NCBI GenBank assembly: GCA_964540605.1
Contig: CAZINM010000010.1
Location: forward strand, 1-20,679
Length of the DNA: 20,679 nucleotides
Direction of reading: 5' to 3'
Origin: CAZINM01 sp964540605
Lineage (GTDB): Bacteria; Patescibacteriota; Dojkabacteria; SC72; JAHDCA01
Each line of letters starts with the position of its first letter. The stretch's first letter is position 1. Both the position numbers and the translations under genes were made by a program. Below are positions 1-8,170 of this stretch, in pieces. Below the pieces are notes generated by a model. The model did not search any database, was not told where the DNA came from, and saw only the letters and a list, made by a program, of their open reading frames with translations.

Positions 1-21
1 TCAGAGGCAATTGCAAGATGA

Positions 22-1245
22 ATGTTAGTTTCCGAAATACTTGATGCAATAAAAGAGTACGAAACGCCATTCGTTTCTAGAAATCCTAATTATCATGATA
101 TTACAGTTGACGAGAAACTTATTGCCGATGAACAAAGTGTATTACATTATGTTTTTAGTCATCCACCACTTTATCACATATGGGGTGCCTTAATTTTTTC
201 TTTATCAAAAGGATTGGATATTATTAACAAACTTTATCTGATTCGAGCGTTTAACATAGTTTTCGTTTTGATCACCTTCTTCTATACCAGCCGTTTTGTA
301 CAAAAGCTCAAGATCTCAAAATATGCAAAGAGTGCCTTATTAGTAATGACTAATTTTTTTCCAATGTATCTTTTCGTTACTGCAGGAATAAACAATGATG
401 TACTTTTAACAACAGCTTCTATTGCAACACTTGTTATTAGCTACGAGATCTTTAGTGCAAAAAAAACTGTTAATTACTGGAACCTTTTGGAACTATCATT
501 ATGGATAAATGCAGGCCTACTAACAAAAGCCCAATATGTACCATTATTGGTGTTCGTAAGTGTCGCGTTAATAAGCAAAATCCGAGAAAAAAAGATCGGC
601 ATAAAAAGTTTTATTATCCTTTTAGCAGGTTTAATACCATCCATGATCTATTTTATTACTAGACTGCTAATTTATAGACAACTTTACCCTATGGTTAATT
701 TGGGTCAAGATTCCCCTGATGTAGTAGTCGGAACTGCGTATAAACTCACTGAAACATGTACAGATCTACCTATACTAAACTATGTAAGGGCTCTTATTTA
801 TCCTCGTTTAGCACTGTTAGCACAAAACTTTGTAGGAAATTTTGGATGGTTAGATACAAAAGTACCCTTATGGATAGTCACAGCTTTTGTCATTTTATTT
901 GCAATAAGTATCCTTGGGATTTTAAAGTATCTACTTATCTCTTTACGGAAAAAGGATTCACTAAAAGCATGGTTTTGGTTTATTGGAATTCCAATAATCT
1001 CTCTTGAGACTTTTTTCTGCTATCTCTATCTAAAGACTTACATCCCCAACTGTTATCTCTACTTTCCAGTTCAAGGTAGATATTATTTTCCGATACTGCT
1101 TCCAATAATGTTTTTAATTGTTAAAGGAGTGGAGTATATATTCCCAAATAGATGGCATAAGTACATTTATTCAGGACTTTTTATCATGACACTAATTTAC
1201 TTAACTTATTCAATATCACTTATACTCCAAAGATATTATCTCTAG
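22..1245 (+). CDS. Polytopic membrane protein, GT-C / DUF2142-like glycosyltransferase family (N-terminus probably incomplete)
   Basis: The 407-residue frame is dominated by hydrophobic helices (about ten). It carries the loop HPPLYHIWG near residue 48, NNDVLLT near 124 and a C-terminal RYYFPILLP segment, a pattern seen in membrane glycosyltransferases of the GT-C, GT39/ArnT and DUF2142 type. Such enzymes usually use lipid-linked sugars on the outer face of the membrane; the substrate here is unknown. Family members normally begin with a transmembrane helix and an acidic first-loop motif upstream of the SEILDAIKEY-like stretch. Both are missing, and an in-frame TGA (19-21) directly precedes the ATG. 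The six codons before that TGA could be coding, so the gene may start outside the window and be interrupted by a frameshift or stop. It abuts the next gene with no spacer, suggesting an operon. Confidence 0.6.
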   Translation: MLVSEILDAIKEYETPFVSRNPNYHDITVDEKLIADEQSVLHYVFSHPPLYHIWGALIFSLSKGLDIINKLYLIRAFNIVFVLITFFYTSRFVQKLKISKYAKSALLVMTNFFPMYLFVTAGINNDVLLTTASIATLVISYEIFSAKKTVNYWNLLELSLWINAGLLTKAQYVPLLVFVSVALISKIREKKIGIKSFIILLAGLIPSMIYFITRLLIYRQLYPMVNLGQDSPDVVVGTAYKLTETCTDLPILNYVRALIYPRLALLAQNFVGNFGWLDTKVPLWIVTAFVILFAISILGILKYLLISLRKKDSLKAWFWFIGIPIISLETFFCYLYLKTYIPNCYLYFPVQGRYYFPILLPIMFLIVKGVEYIFPNRWHKYIYSGLFIMTLIYLTYSISLILQRYYL

Positions 1246-1848
1246 ATGAAAAAGAAGTTATATAAAACAAAACAAAAAATTGAACGAAGATATTTAACTA
1301 TTGCTGCAATTATATTGGTTGTATCACCATTACTAAAGCTATTTATTTTCGATCGCTATTATGATATCGAGCAATTCTTTGTTCCTGATGCATATAATTA
1401 TGATGTGGGAAAATATGCAGAATTAGGAAGTGCTGTTGTATTACAACAATTTTTAGGAAGAGGTGAAAATTTAGCAGGTTTTGATCTTCAGCTTTCAGGG
1501 GAAAAGGGGGTTGTTAACTGGGCATTAAAAGATAGTAATAACGAAATAATTAGAGAAGGGGAGATAAAGAATGCAGGAGAATCTAGAATTTCAAAAATTC
1601 GTTTTGAACCGATTAAAAACAGTAGAGAAAATCATTATACATTTGAGTTTATAAATGAAGAGAGAAGAAGTGGAGTCCAGATGTCATACTCACAAATAAA
1701 ATACTGTATCGATTGTAAAATGTTCGTAAATGATATTGAAATGAATGGAAATATCAATATGGTGCCTGTTTATAAAGCTGGAACCCCATTAGATTTCACA
1801 GGTATTATATTTTCTAGAATTCGAGATAATTACAAGTACGATAATTAA
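1246..1848 (+). CDS. Membrane-anchored accessory protein of the upstream GT-C-like gene
   Basis: This 200-residue protein has a basic N-terminus, one transmembrane helix (about residues 17-34) and a soluble, beta-rich exterior part. The region around residues 70-140 (LAGFDLQLSG, then LKDSNNEIIREGEI, then RFEPIKNSRENHYTFEF) resembles the beta-sandwich segment often fused to or located beside DUF2142/GT39-like membrane proteins. That suggests a detached extracellular module of its neighbour. The ATG follows the TAG of the upstream gene directly, so the two are almost certainly co-transcribed and translationally coupled. There is no Shine-Dalgarno sequence. Two Cys residues (CIDC) sit near residue 155. 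I do not recognise a named family, and the function is inferred only from context. Confidence 0.6.
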   Translation: MKKKLYKTKQKIERRYLTIAAIILVVSPLLKLFIFDRYYDIEQFFVPDAYNYDVGKYAELGSAVVLQQFLGRGENLAGFDLQLSGEKGVVNWALKDSNNEIIREGEIKNAGESRISKIRFEPIKNSRENHYTFEFINEERRSGVQMSYSQIKYCIDCKMFVNDIEMNGNINMVPVYKAGTPLDFTGIIFSRIRDNYKYDN

Positions 1849-1932
1849 TTTCCAGTAGAAAATATTATAAGAAGGTTACTGTGACTACACAAAAATAATA
1901 GCAAAACTTTACCTTCCACCTTATCTTGTAAA

Positions 1933-2328
1933 TTAGATCTTTTTCTTTAAAACTAACCAAATTATTGTCAACAAAGAAACTCCGCTAATTGTTAAAACTG
2001 AGTTTAAAGTACTAACAGGGACACCTGCAATATTAAGATAAAATACTATCAAAGGAACTACTGAGATCGATAAAGCAAAACTTAATGATAATCTCTCTGT
2101 CAAATCGATCTTGTTCTTCTCGTAGAAAATATGGCTTATTAAAAAACCTGGAACGAATAGGGCATACAAAGAACCAAAAACCAATCTAAAAGATTCAAGC
2201 AAACCAATCCATATTGCAATAATAATCGTTAAAACAAAAAGTCCAACAAAAAAATACAAGTATTTTCTTACTTTATAACCTAGAAAGTCGTATTCAAGAA
2301 TTTTATTCTTCACCACCATTTTCTTCAT
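1933..2328 (-). CDS. Small membrane protein resembling the membrane part of DUF1616
   Basis: A 131-residue protein with about four transmembrane helices. The stretch FGSLYALFVPGFLISHIFYE, followed by IDLTERLSLSFALSISVVPL, matches the pattern I know from DUF1616 membrane proteins: a helix ending in a PG motif, an acidic/aromatic link, then ERxxLSFxLSI. Full DUF1616 proteins are longer and carry a C-terminal extracellular domain that is absent here. The start overlaps the end of the upstream minus-strand gene by 26 nt. A second in-frame ATG at 2319 would shorten the overlap. DUF1616 has no established biochemical role, although it is often found near surface-polysaccharide genes, consistent with the GT-C-like gene converging on it. 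Confidence 0.6.
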   Translation of the reverse strand: MKKMVVKNKILEYDFLGYKVRKYLYFFVGLFVLTIIIAIWIGLLESFRLVFGSLYALFVPGFLISHIFYEKNKIDLTERLSLSFALSISVVPLIVFYLNIAGVPVSTLNSVLTISGVSLLTIIWLVLKKKI

Positions 2329-2680
2329 TTATTAGATCATATGTCGTAATTAGTATAAAACCTGTAAGTATGCCTAATATAAGCCCTAAACTCCCTATCG
2401 AGTGAGCTCTATATGCGATATACGCACCTCCGACTATAGAAATTAAAGTCGCAAGATCTCTTATTGTTGGAAGATAACCTTTATTCATTTTGTAAACAAA
2501 TGCAAGAAATGAGGGTATTAAAAATAAAAAATTATATTCTCTTGTCATAACGATGCCAGAAAGGAATAAGATGAAAGGAATATATAAAAGAAGATCAATT
2601 AAGCTAACCTTTCTCAAGGGGTTTTTAAAAAAATCGACTATATAATTTTTATACTCATTTGCACCTTTTTTTCGCTCCAT
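2303..2680 (-). CDS. Small hypothetical membrane protein
   Basis: A 125-residue protein with a basic N-terminus, about four predicted membrane helices from residue 28 to 115, and an acidic tail (NEENGGEE). No named family is recognised. It is the first gene of a two-gene minus-strand unit with the DUF1616-like gene, which it overlaps. The ATG at 2680 lies 6 nt after a TATTAT box (2692-2687), so the transcript is probably leaderless. It is divergent from the membrane-protein gene starting at 2786. Confidence 0.6.
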   Translation of the reverse strand: MERKKGANEYKNYIVDFFKNPLRKVSLIDLLLYIPFILFLSGIVMTREYNFLFLIPSFLAFVYKMNKGYLPTIRDLATLISIVGGAYIAYRAHSIGSLGLILGILTGFILITTYDLINEENGGEE

Positions 2681-2686
2681 GTTCGA

Positions 2687-2692
2687 ATAATA
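2687..2692 (-). promoter_or_regulatory. Predicted -10 box (TATTAT), leaderless start for the 2680 gene
   Basis: TATTAT on the minus strand ends 6 nt before the ATG at 2680. A weak TTATCA (2715-2710) lies 17 nt upstream as a possible -35. With the usual distance from -10 to transcription start, the mRNA would begin at or next to the ATG. The call rests on motif and spacing only. Confidence 0.4.
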
Positions 2693-2773
2693 CCATAGTA
2701 ATAATATTTTGATAATGTCACAGCCTTGAAATAAGGCATTATGATTTTTTATAACTTCCCTCCCACATAATGT

Positions 2774-2779
2774 TATTAT
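2774..2779 (+). promoter_or_regulatory. Predicted -10 box (TATTAT), leaderless start for the 2786 gene
   Basis: TATTAT lies 6 nt upstream of the ATG at 2786 and no Shine-Dalgarno sequence is present. No good -35 is visible. A short inverted repeat, GCCTT-gaaat-AAGGC (2723-2737), lies between the two divergent promoters and could be an operator. It is unlikely to be a terminator because neither flanking gene ends here. Confidence 0.4.
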
Positions 2780-2785
2780 TAGTAT

Positions 2786-3565
2786 ATGTCAATTTCTGCC
2801 CGTTTAAGGCACCTAAAACCTGAAATTTTAATACTCTCACTACTTGTAGTAATTATTCTTTGGATCATTGCCATTTATACACCGATCCTTCGTTACGAAA
2901 TCAATGATTACGGTATCCGTCTCGATCACTTCGCTGAAATCTTTATGACAATCTATTTGCTGGTATTCCTCTCATTAAGCCTGACAGAGATCCATTATCG
3001 AAAAGATAAGAAAGATCATATTAAGGTATGGAATAGATGGAAGTTTGTTATATTCTATTTTGCCATTGCGATTTCCTACACCTGGTCAATGGGTGTCCAT
3101 TGGTCTATGAACCTAGTTAATGTTCTGGCTGAGGAGGCAGAGATCTCATTAATGCATCTCGGACCTATGGTTTATTTTTTTGATGAAAGATTAGGACATT
3201 TTCTCCCTTATACTTTTATCTTAATTCTTTACTGCTATCTCCTCTGGTTTGATTCAAAAAAACCTTTGAGCAAGAATAAGGTTAATATTGTGAAGATAAT
3301 TTCCGTATCAGTACCATTTGGTTTATTACTAGGAGTTAGTATGATCGAGTCTTCTTTTGGAAATCTTATTCTTGTAATACTTATATTGTCTCAGCTACTA
3401 TTTTTATTATCATTTATCACAAGGAAGATCTCAATAAGTTGGATCAGAAGTAGGCCTTATATAATGGCCACGATAATAATTATCTTTGTTTCGGCGGTAA
3501 CTATGTTTGTTTGGCAACAGATGTTTGATTTAGATATCCAACCTAGCTTTCTCTTTTGTCCGTAA
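2786..3565 (+). CDS. Hypothetical polytopic membrane protein
   Basis: A 259-residue protein with about seven transmembrane helices. I do not recognise the family. Polar residues stand out inside or at the edge of the membrane region: GVHWSMNLVN (near residue 108) and YFFDERLGHFLPY (near 130-142), with His, Asn, Asp and Glu that could bind a metal or act catalytically. The protein ends with a short polar tail. The ATG follows a TATTAT box by 6 nt. It is transcribed in the same direction as the next three genes, but a 111-nt gap with its own predicted promoter separates it from them. Confidence 0.6.
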   Translation: MSISARLRHLKPEILILSLLVVIILWIIAIYTPILRYEINDYGIRLDHFAEIFMTIYLLVFLSLSLTEIHYRKDKKDHIKVWNRWKFVIFYFAIAISYTWSMGVHWSMNLVNVLAEEAEISLMHLGPMVYFFDERLGHFLPYTFILILYCYLLWFDSKKPLSKNKVNIVKIISVSVPFGLLLGVSMIESSFGNLILVILILSQLLFLLSFITRKISISWIRSRPYIMATIIIIFVSAVTMFVWQQMFDLDIQPSFLFCP

Positions 3566-3583
3566 CGGTAAGTTATCAAAGAG

Positions 3584-3651
3584 CTTAAATTTAAGAATTA
3601 TTGGTATAAATAATAATGCACTTGTCGTTTTCTTGTGCTATAAATTTATAG
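3584..3651. other. Two AT-rich perfect palindromes in the 3566-3676 gap
   Basis: CTTAAATTTAAG (3584-3595) and CTATAAATTTATAG (3638-3651) are both perfect palindromes in the 111-nt gap before the 3677 gene. They could be binding sites for a dimeric regulator. In AT-rich DNA such palindromes also arise by chance, so the call is tentative. Confidence 0.25.
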
Positions 3652-3665
3652 AGATTAATCATATT

Positions 3666-3671
3666 TATATA
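3666..3671 (+). promoter_or_regulatory. Predicted -10 box (TATATA), leaderless start for the 3677 gene
   Basis: TATATA lies 5 nt upstream of the ATG at 3677, with no Shine-Dalgarno sequence and no convincing -35. The spacing is the same as at several other genes in the window. Confidence 0.35.
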
Positions 3672-3676
3672 CATTT

Positions 3677-5278
3677 ATGTCACTGTCCTTAAAATTTTAT
3701 AAATCATTGAACCTAGCTCAAATGTTTGGTTCTGTGTATGCACTGATCTGGTTGCAAAAATTCTTTGTAGAGAGTGTCCAATGTAACATGATAGATAATA
3801 GGGCCTCTGTAACTCCATATGTTCTGCATTACGGAAGATATTTATTACCTGAATGTTCTGCTACAGGTGCTGAATGGTTAATTGGCTATTTCGATTCAAT
3901 ACTACTTAGGGTCATTATGATCGCTTGGATTGTAATTTCTATTTTCGTATTTCTCAGAGTTAAAAAGATCAAACAGATTATATCTACTTCAGAACCTGTA
4001 GAGTTCATTAATCCAAGCAAAGGTGAAGGAAGTAAATCAAGTAAGAGGGATAATTCTGTTAAATTGCCATTTTTAAAGCAGTTAGCAACACTTTCTCCAA
4101 ACATTGAGATCAAAAGACTTATAAAGATCGTTTTCGGAGTGACTGCATTTTGGTTATTGGCGGTAATAATATTCCAAGGATCAATTCTTTCATACATAAA
4201 TCGTTATGTTGAAGAAGAAAAATTCTCAGGTCAGATCGAAGATCTTGTTATTAGATACGCAAAAGACGGTACAGCAAACATCTATATGTATGTAGACCAG
4301 AAACCTGTTTTACTAAGATCTGATAGAAATATTCAGAATCTTTCCAATTCTGAGAATGTAAACAATGGCTATTTTGAAGGTTTGGAATCTTATGATCTTG
4401 AAGATGCTTTTATTGATGAATGTATTGAAGGTAGCACAGTTGAGGTTTTTGCAAGAAAATCGAGCACATATTACACACTTGATGGCAATCGAAATTATTA
4501 TGTGAGGTTCCTTTCTAGCTTCCCAACTTGTCAAAATGTATATATTGGCCGTTGTATAGGAGCTGGTGAGCTTTACAAGATTGGCGAGAAAATGATCAAT
4601 ACAGAAGAAGATATGTCTTGTACATGCACAACTTCTGGATTTGAATGTGTTACTGGAGTTAGTGATGATACCATAGAAAATTCGGAGTTAAGTTGCACAT
4701 ATTTTACACAAACATATTTATCTGACGAGGAGTTTATATCAAAAGATGGATGTAATTCATGCTTATGTGACGAAGGCACAATTAATTGTACCGAAATTTC
4801 ATGTTCGACATCAGAGTATGATACTTCAACACAGTTTGAACTACCTATTTATTATTGGTTTGTTGATGAACCTGAACCATCTCAATTAGTTACGGTAATG
4901 GCAGGAAGGGCAGATTCATTTGAAGTTGTTGCATATAAATCGTTTGGTCAGATGCCAAAAACAGAGCTTACTATGGATAATGGAAAATCTGTTCTGATCT
5001 TTTCATCTAACCAAACAAACCTCCCATTTACAACCGCAGAAGTTCATAGGATCATCGGAAATAGTAGCTATCCTGATATGATAAGGGTTTATTCAGAGAG
5101 TAAAAATAAATATGTGTATGTTTCGAAAGCATTACCAGCAGAAGCCTGTCAGGAACAACTTGAAGATGGTAGAATCTGTGTAAAGGGAGATATTGGAGGA
5201 TTAATAGTTGAATGTATCTCTGAAGATATGGATTATAGTGCGTGTGATAATGTTATGAAAACATTTATAGTTGAATAA
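3677..5278 (+). CDS. Membrane protein with Cys-rich pacifastin/VWC-like extracellular segment
   Basis: A 533-residue protein. A moderately hydrophobic segment (about 14-31) and a helix at 75-94 are followed by a basic cytoplasmic stretch, another helix at about 150-168, and a long exterior region. Residues about 314-376 are cysteine-rich. The last part reads DGCNSCLC, then CTEISC, giving the spacing C-x2-C-x-C-x6-C-x4-C, the arrangement found in pacifastin-type protease inhibitor domains and related VWC modules. Further Cys pairs lie near the C-terminus. The gene starts a likely three-gene operon (17-nt and 8-nt gaps downstream). A protease-inhibitor role is possible but unproven; the domain could equally be a structural disulfide knot. 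No whole-protein family is recognised. Confidence 0.6.
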   Translation: MSLSLKFYKSLNLAQMFGSVYALIWLQKFFVESVQCNMIDNRASVTPYVLHYGRYLLPECSATGAEWLIGYFDSILLRVIMIAWIVISIFVFLRVKKIKQIISTSEPVEFINPSKGEGSKSSKRDNSVKLPFLKQLATLSPNIEIKRLIKIVFGVTAFWLLAVIIFQGSILSYINRYVEEEKFSGQIEDLVIRYAKDGTANIYMYVDQKPVLLRSDRNIQNLSNSENVNNGYFEGLESYDLEDAFIDECIEGSTVEVFARKSSTYYTLDGNRNYYVRFLSSFPTCQNVYIGRCIGAGELYKIGEKMINTEEDMSCTCTTSGFECVTGVSDDTIENSELSCTYFTQTYLSDEEFISKDGCNSCLCDEGTINCTEISCSTSEYDTSTQFELPIYYWFVDEPEPSQLVTVMAGRADSFEVVAYKSFGQMPKTELTMDNGKSVLIFSSNQTNLPFTTAEVHRIIGNSSYPDMIRVYSESKNKYVYVSKALPAEACQEQLEDGRICVKGDIGGLIVECISEDMDYSACDNVMKTFIVE

Positions 5279-5295
5279 ATTAAGTTAATTCACAA

Positions 5296-6288
5296 ATGGC
5301 TGACAAAAAAGACTCGAAGTTAAACGAAAAAGTTGTTGAAAAAGCCAGTAAAGTTGATGCAAAAGATCAAACGAAGAATACTGAGACTGCTTACCCTGAT
5401 AAGGTGAAAAATGATAATTCAGATAAACAAAAAGCCGAACAAAAGGAGGTAAAGCCTGCTCCTGAAAATAATGCAAAACCTCAAGAAGTAAAAAAGAGAT
5501 CATCTGTAGGTAAAGTTGTTCTTATCGTTGGTGGATTAATGGCAGGATTTGTTTTGTTACTAGTTTCAATTGGTGTTACATATTTGGTTACATCGAAGCT
5601 TGAGATAGATAAATGCGATTCTAGGTGTGATACTTTGGATATGGATTACCAAACTTGCCTTGATTCATTATTTGACACCCAAGAAGATCTAGCAGAATGC
5701 GAGGAAGGTTGTGATGTAGATATTCCGGTTTGTGATTGTAAAGATCTTGAAGGTCCTGTACAAACAATTCAAATAGGAGATAGTGGATATTTAAGGATTC
5801 CGTCTGGTTGGATGTTATCAGCTATTAATTCATCATTTAGTTATTTAACAGATGAAGAAGAGGCAGATATGATAAAACCAGAGAATAATGGTCTTTGGCC
5901 TATACACGAATCAACCACTTATGAGATATCTGTAAGTAAAGACACATCATCAAAGTTAACTATTGTTGATTCTGCTTTATTTGTTCCAGGCGCAACAGGT
6001 TTTATGGCTACCGAACTGACGGAAGAATTTGAAGAGATCGCAGATGGTGCAGTTAGAATATATAAAAATTCAGAGTATCGATATCTTTTAGTTGAGGAAA
6101 ATCCTGATTACAACAGCTCAAACCCAGGATTATATTCTCCAGATTACGAGTATGTTTATTTAGATATAGAGCAACCATTGATCACTTATTCTGGATCAGA
6201 TCTATATCTTGATGATGCTGATGAAATATTCATTGAGGCTTGTCTTAGAGATAGTACGAAATTATGTAGCGGATCGGCTTTTGAATAA
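5296..6288 (+). CDS. Single-pass (type II) membrane protein with Lys/Glu-rich tail and Cys-rich exterior
   Basis: A 330-residue protein. Residues 1-70 are hydrophilic, rich in Lys, Glu, Asp, Asn and Gln, and probably disordered in the cytoplasm. A helix at 72-98 spans the membrane. Directly outside comes a cluster of eight cysteines (about 107-148: CDSRC, then C, then CEEGC, then CDC), which may form a disulfide-stabilised stalk. The remaining ~180 residues are acidic and aromatic with beta-like character. No family is recognised. It lies 17 nt after the Cys-rich membrane protein and 8 nt before the next gene, so the three are likely one operon and perhaps one envelope complex. The stop is a tandem TAA TAA. 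Confidence 0.6.
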   Translation: MADKKDSKLNEKVVEKASKVDAKDQTKNTETAYPDKVKNDNSDKQKAEQKEVKPAPENNAKPQEVKKRSSVGKVVLIVGGLMAGFVLLLVSIGVTYLVTSKLEIDKCDSRCDTLDMDYQTCLDSLFDTQEDLAECEEGCDVDIPVCDCKDLEGPVQTIQIGDSGYLRIPSGWMLSAINSSFSYLTDEEEADMIKPENNGLWPIHESTTYEISVSKDTSSKLTIVDSALFVPGATGFMATELTEEFEEIADGAVRIYKNSEYRYLLVEENPDYNSSNPGLYSPDYEYVYLDIEQPLITYSGSDLYLDDADEIFIEACLRDSTKLCSGSAFE

Positions 6289-6296
6289 TAATACCT

Positions 6297-7136
6297 ATGG
6301 AATTGAGAACGGATCTACTGCTGATCAGAACACCTGATCTAAAAAATAAAATAGACAGATTCATAGTTATTTGGTTTGTTGGGTCATTTTTGATCTTGTA
6401 TTTCTATTCGGTTCTAATTGTTACTCAAGAATTATTCTCGGTTCTCAATTTAAAGGTTGCTTTATCGGTATCGATCCTGTCTTTTTTAGCTACTTGTATT
6501 GGAAAAGAGTATCATTCTAAAGACCTTTTGACTGCGGTTCTAGCTCAAATAGTAACAACAGTAGCAGTTTTATATATCGACCCAAAAGTGGAGATAAATC
6601 TCTTGGCACCTCTTTTTATACTATTTGCTTTAAGAATAATAACAAGAGGCGTTAAAAGAGATATAGATCTGCTAAGCACTGTTATCTTGTTGATCACACT
6701 TTCAATTCTTCTATTTACAACAAATAGCTGGATATTTATTTTCATCTTGAGTTCGGCATTTTTCGTCAATTATCTGATCAAAGGTCATGGAAATATTAAT
6801 TGGTTCTTAGGCCTATTTACGCTACTTTTTTCTATTGTGTGGCTTTTATGGAAAGGTTCTTTTAAGTATGTTATCTATTTGGAGCCTCTTTTTAAATATA
6901 TGCTAAGCGTTCTGGTAGGACTCTCTTTCCTTTATGGATTCTTATCAAGTAAAAATATAAGAGAAGGAATAAAATCAAAAAGCTTATATTTGGATAGAGA
7001 AGTCGTTGGTAGGATATTTCTATTTGTTTCTGGATTGCTTGTATTATTTTTCGGTTTTACTGATAGCATAGCTTCGTTAATACCTTTGATCATTGTAATG
7101 CTTGTCTATGTACCTGTTCATTATTTCAATAGATAA
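6297..7136 (+). CDS. Hypothetical polytopic membrane protein
   Basis: A 279-residue, very hydrophobic protein with roughly nine transmembrane helices and short basic loops. No catalytic or transport signature is recognised. It is the last gene of the probable operon that starts at 3677, 8 nt after the preceding stop and without a Shine-Dalgarno sequence. It ends in TAA directly followed by an in-frame TGA. Confidence 0.6.
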   Translation: MELRTDLLLIRTPDLKNKIDRFIVIWFVGSFLILYFYSVLIVTQELFSVLNLKVALSVSILSFLATCIGKEYHSKDLLTAVLAQIVTTVAVLYIDPKVEINLLAPLFILFALRIITRGVKRDIDLLSTVILLITLSILLFTTNSWIFIFILSSAFFVNYLIKGHGNINWFLGLFTLLFSIVWLLWKGSFKYVIYLEPLFKYMLSVLVGLSFLYGFLSSKNIREGIKSKSLYLDREVVGRIFLFVSGLLVLFFGFTDSIASLIPLIIVMLVYVPVHYFNR

Positions 7137-7166
7137 TGATTGAGTCTATTTTCATCTAAGTGTAGA

Positions 7167-7190
7167 ATATCTGAGTAAGTATTCAGATAT
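7167..7190. promoter_or_regulatory. Inverted repeat upstream of trxB
   Basis: ATATCTGA (7167-7174) and TCAGATAT (7183-7190) form an exact 8-bp inverted repeat with an 8-nt centre, in the 82-nt gap before trxB. A GATAAT box (7204-7209) follows, 9 nt before the ATG. The repeat could be an operator for redox-dependent control or a weak hairpin ending the upstream operon. There is no U-run, so an operator is somewhat likelier. Confidence 0.35.
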
Positions 7191-7218
7191 CTTGAGATAA
7201 ATTGATAATAAAAATATT

Positions 7219-8145
7219 ATGCAAAATTATGATGTAATAATAATAGGTTCAGGGCCAGCAGGATTAACCGCTGCTATATATTCCTCTCGAGCCAATTTTA
7301 AGACATTAGTCATTGCAGGTCAGGAGTATGGAGGGCAATTAATGACAACAACAAAGATCGAGAATTTTCCTGGATTCCCCGAAGGAATTTTAGGACCACA
7401 ATTAATGACTCAAATGTTCGAGCAGGCAAAAGTTCAGGGTGCAGAGATGGTTTATAAATTTGCAGATAAGGTCGATCTGTCCAATGAAGAAAAAAGTGTT
7501 TGGGCAGATGGAGTAGAGTATAAAGCTCCTATTGTCATAATTGCTGTAGGATCAACACCTCGTAGATTGAACATTCCAGGTGAGAAAGAACTTTGGGGTA
7601 AAGGGGTTTCAACATGTGCTACATGTGACGGAGCTTTCTATAAAGGAAAGATTGTTGCAGTAATTGGTGGTGGTGATAGTGCAGCTGAGGAATCAACCTT
7701 TCTTACAAGATTCGCAGATAAAGTATATATAGTACACAGGCGAGAAGAACTAAGAGCTTCAAAAGCTATGCAGAAAAGAGTTCTCAGTAATGAAAAAATT
7801 GAGGTGATCTGGAACAGTGAAGTAGAGCGGGTATTGGGTGATGGCAAAGTTACCGGACTTCAGTTGAAAAATAATGTGACAAATGAAACTAGCGAATTAA
7901 AAGTTGATGGCATGTTCTTAGCAATAGGCCATGAACCAAATTCGGCATTTTTAGGTGATTCAGTTGAAAAAGATGAAAAGGGTTATATTGTTGCTAAAGA
8001 AAGAACACACACAAGTGTTGAAGGTGTCTTCGTCTGTGGAGATGTTAATGATCATATGTATCAGCAGGCAATAACAGCTGCAGGTATGGGATGTATGGCA
8101 GCTTTAGATGCAGAGAAGTGGTACGCATCAAGAAACGAGAAGTAG
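7219..8145 (+). CDS. trxB: Thioredoxin reductase (NADPH)
   Basis: This enzyme transfers electrons from NADPH through FAD and a redox-active disulfide to thioredoxin in the cytoplasm. At 308 residues it has the normal length of the low-molecular-weight bacterial family. An N-terminal FAD Rossmann motif, IIIGSGPAGLTAA, is at residues 7-19. The catalytic CATC (C133, C136) is followed by DGAFYKG. The NADPH motif VIGGGDSAAEE comes next, with HRREELRAS, whose arginines favour NADPH. The C-terminal FAD motif reads VFVCGDVNDHMYQQAITAAGMG. All key residues are present. The gene stands alone between a membrane-protein operon and convergent elp3. No Shine-Dalgarno sequence is visible, and the start is fixed by the FAD motif. 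Confidence 0.96.
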   Translation: MQNYDVIIIGSGPAGLTAAIYSSRANFKTLVIAGQEYGGQLMTTTKIENFPGFPEGILGPQLMTQMFEQAKVQGAEMVYKFADKVDLSNEEKSVWADGVEYKAPIVIIAVGSTPRRLNIPGEKELWGKGVSTCATCDGAFYKGKIVAVIGGGDSAAEESTFLTRFADKVYIVHRREELRASKAMQKRVLSNEKIEVIWNSEVERVLGDGKVTGLQLKNNVTNETSELKVDGMFLAIGHEPNSAFLGDSVEKDEKGYIVAKERTHTSVEGVFVCGDVNDHMYQQAITAAGMGCMAALDAEKWYASRNEK

Positions 8146-8170
8146 GCAGAATTAAGTAATATAAAAGCTA

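Noticed and set aside
1849..1932. GAAGGTTA / TACCTTC inverted repeat as a convergent terminator
   Set aside because: The arms are short and about 35 nt apart, with no clean U-run, so it does not form a typical intrinsic terminator.
2723..2737. GCCTT-gaaat-AAGGC hairpin followed by a T-rich stretch as a terminator
   Set aside because: It lies between two divergently transcribed genes, so no transcript is expected to end there. An operator is more plausible.
3886..4779. Minus-strand frames antisense to the Cys-rich membrane protein
   Set aside because: They are shadows of the plus-strand coding frame with no independent start signals or motifs.
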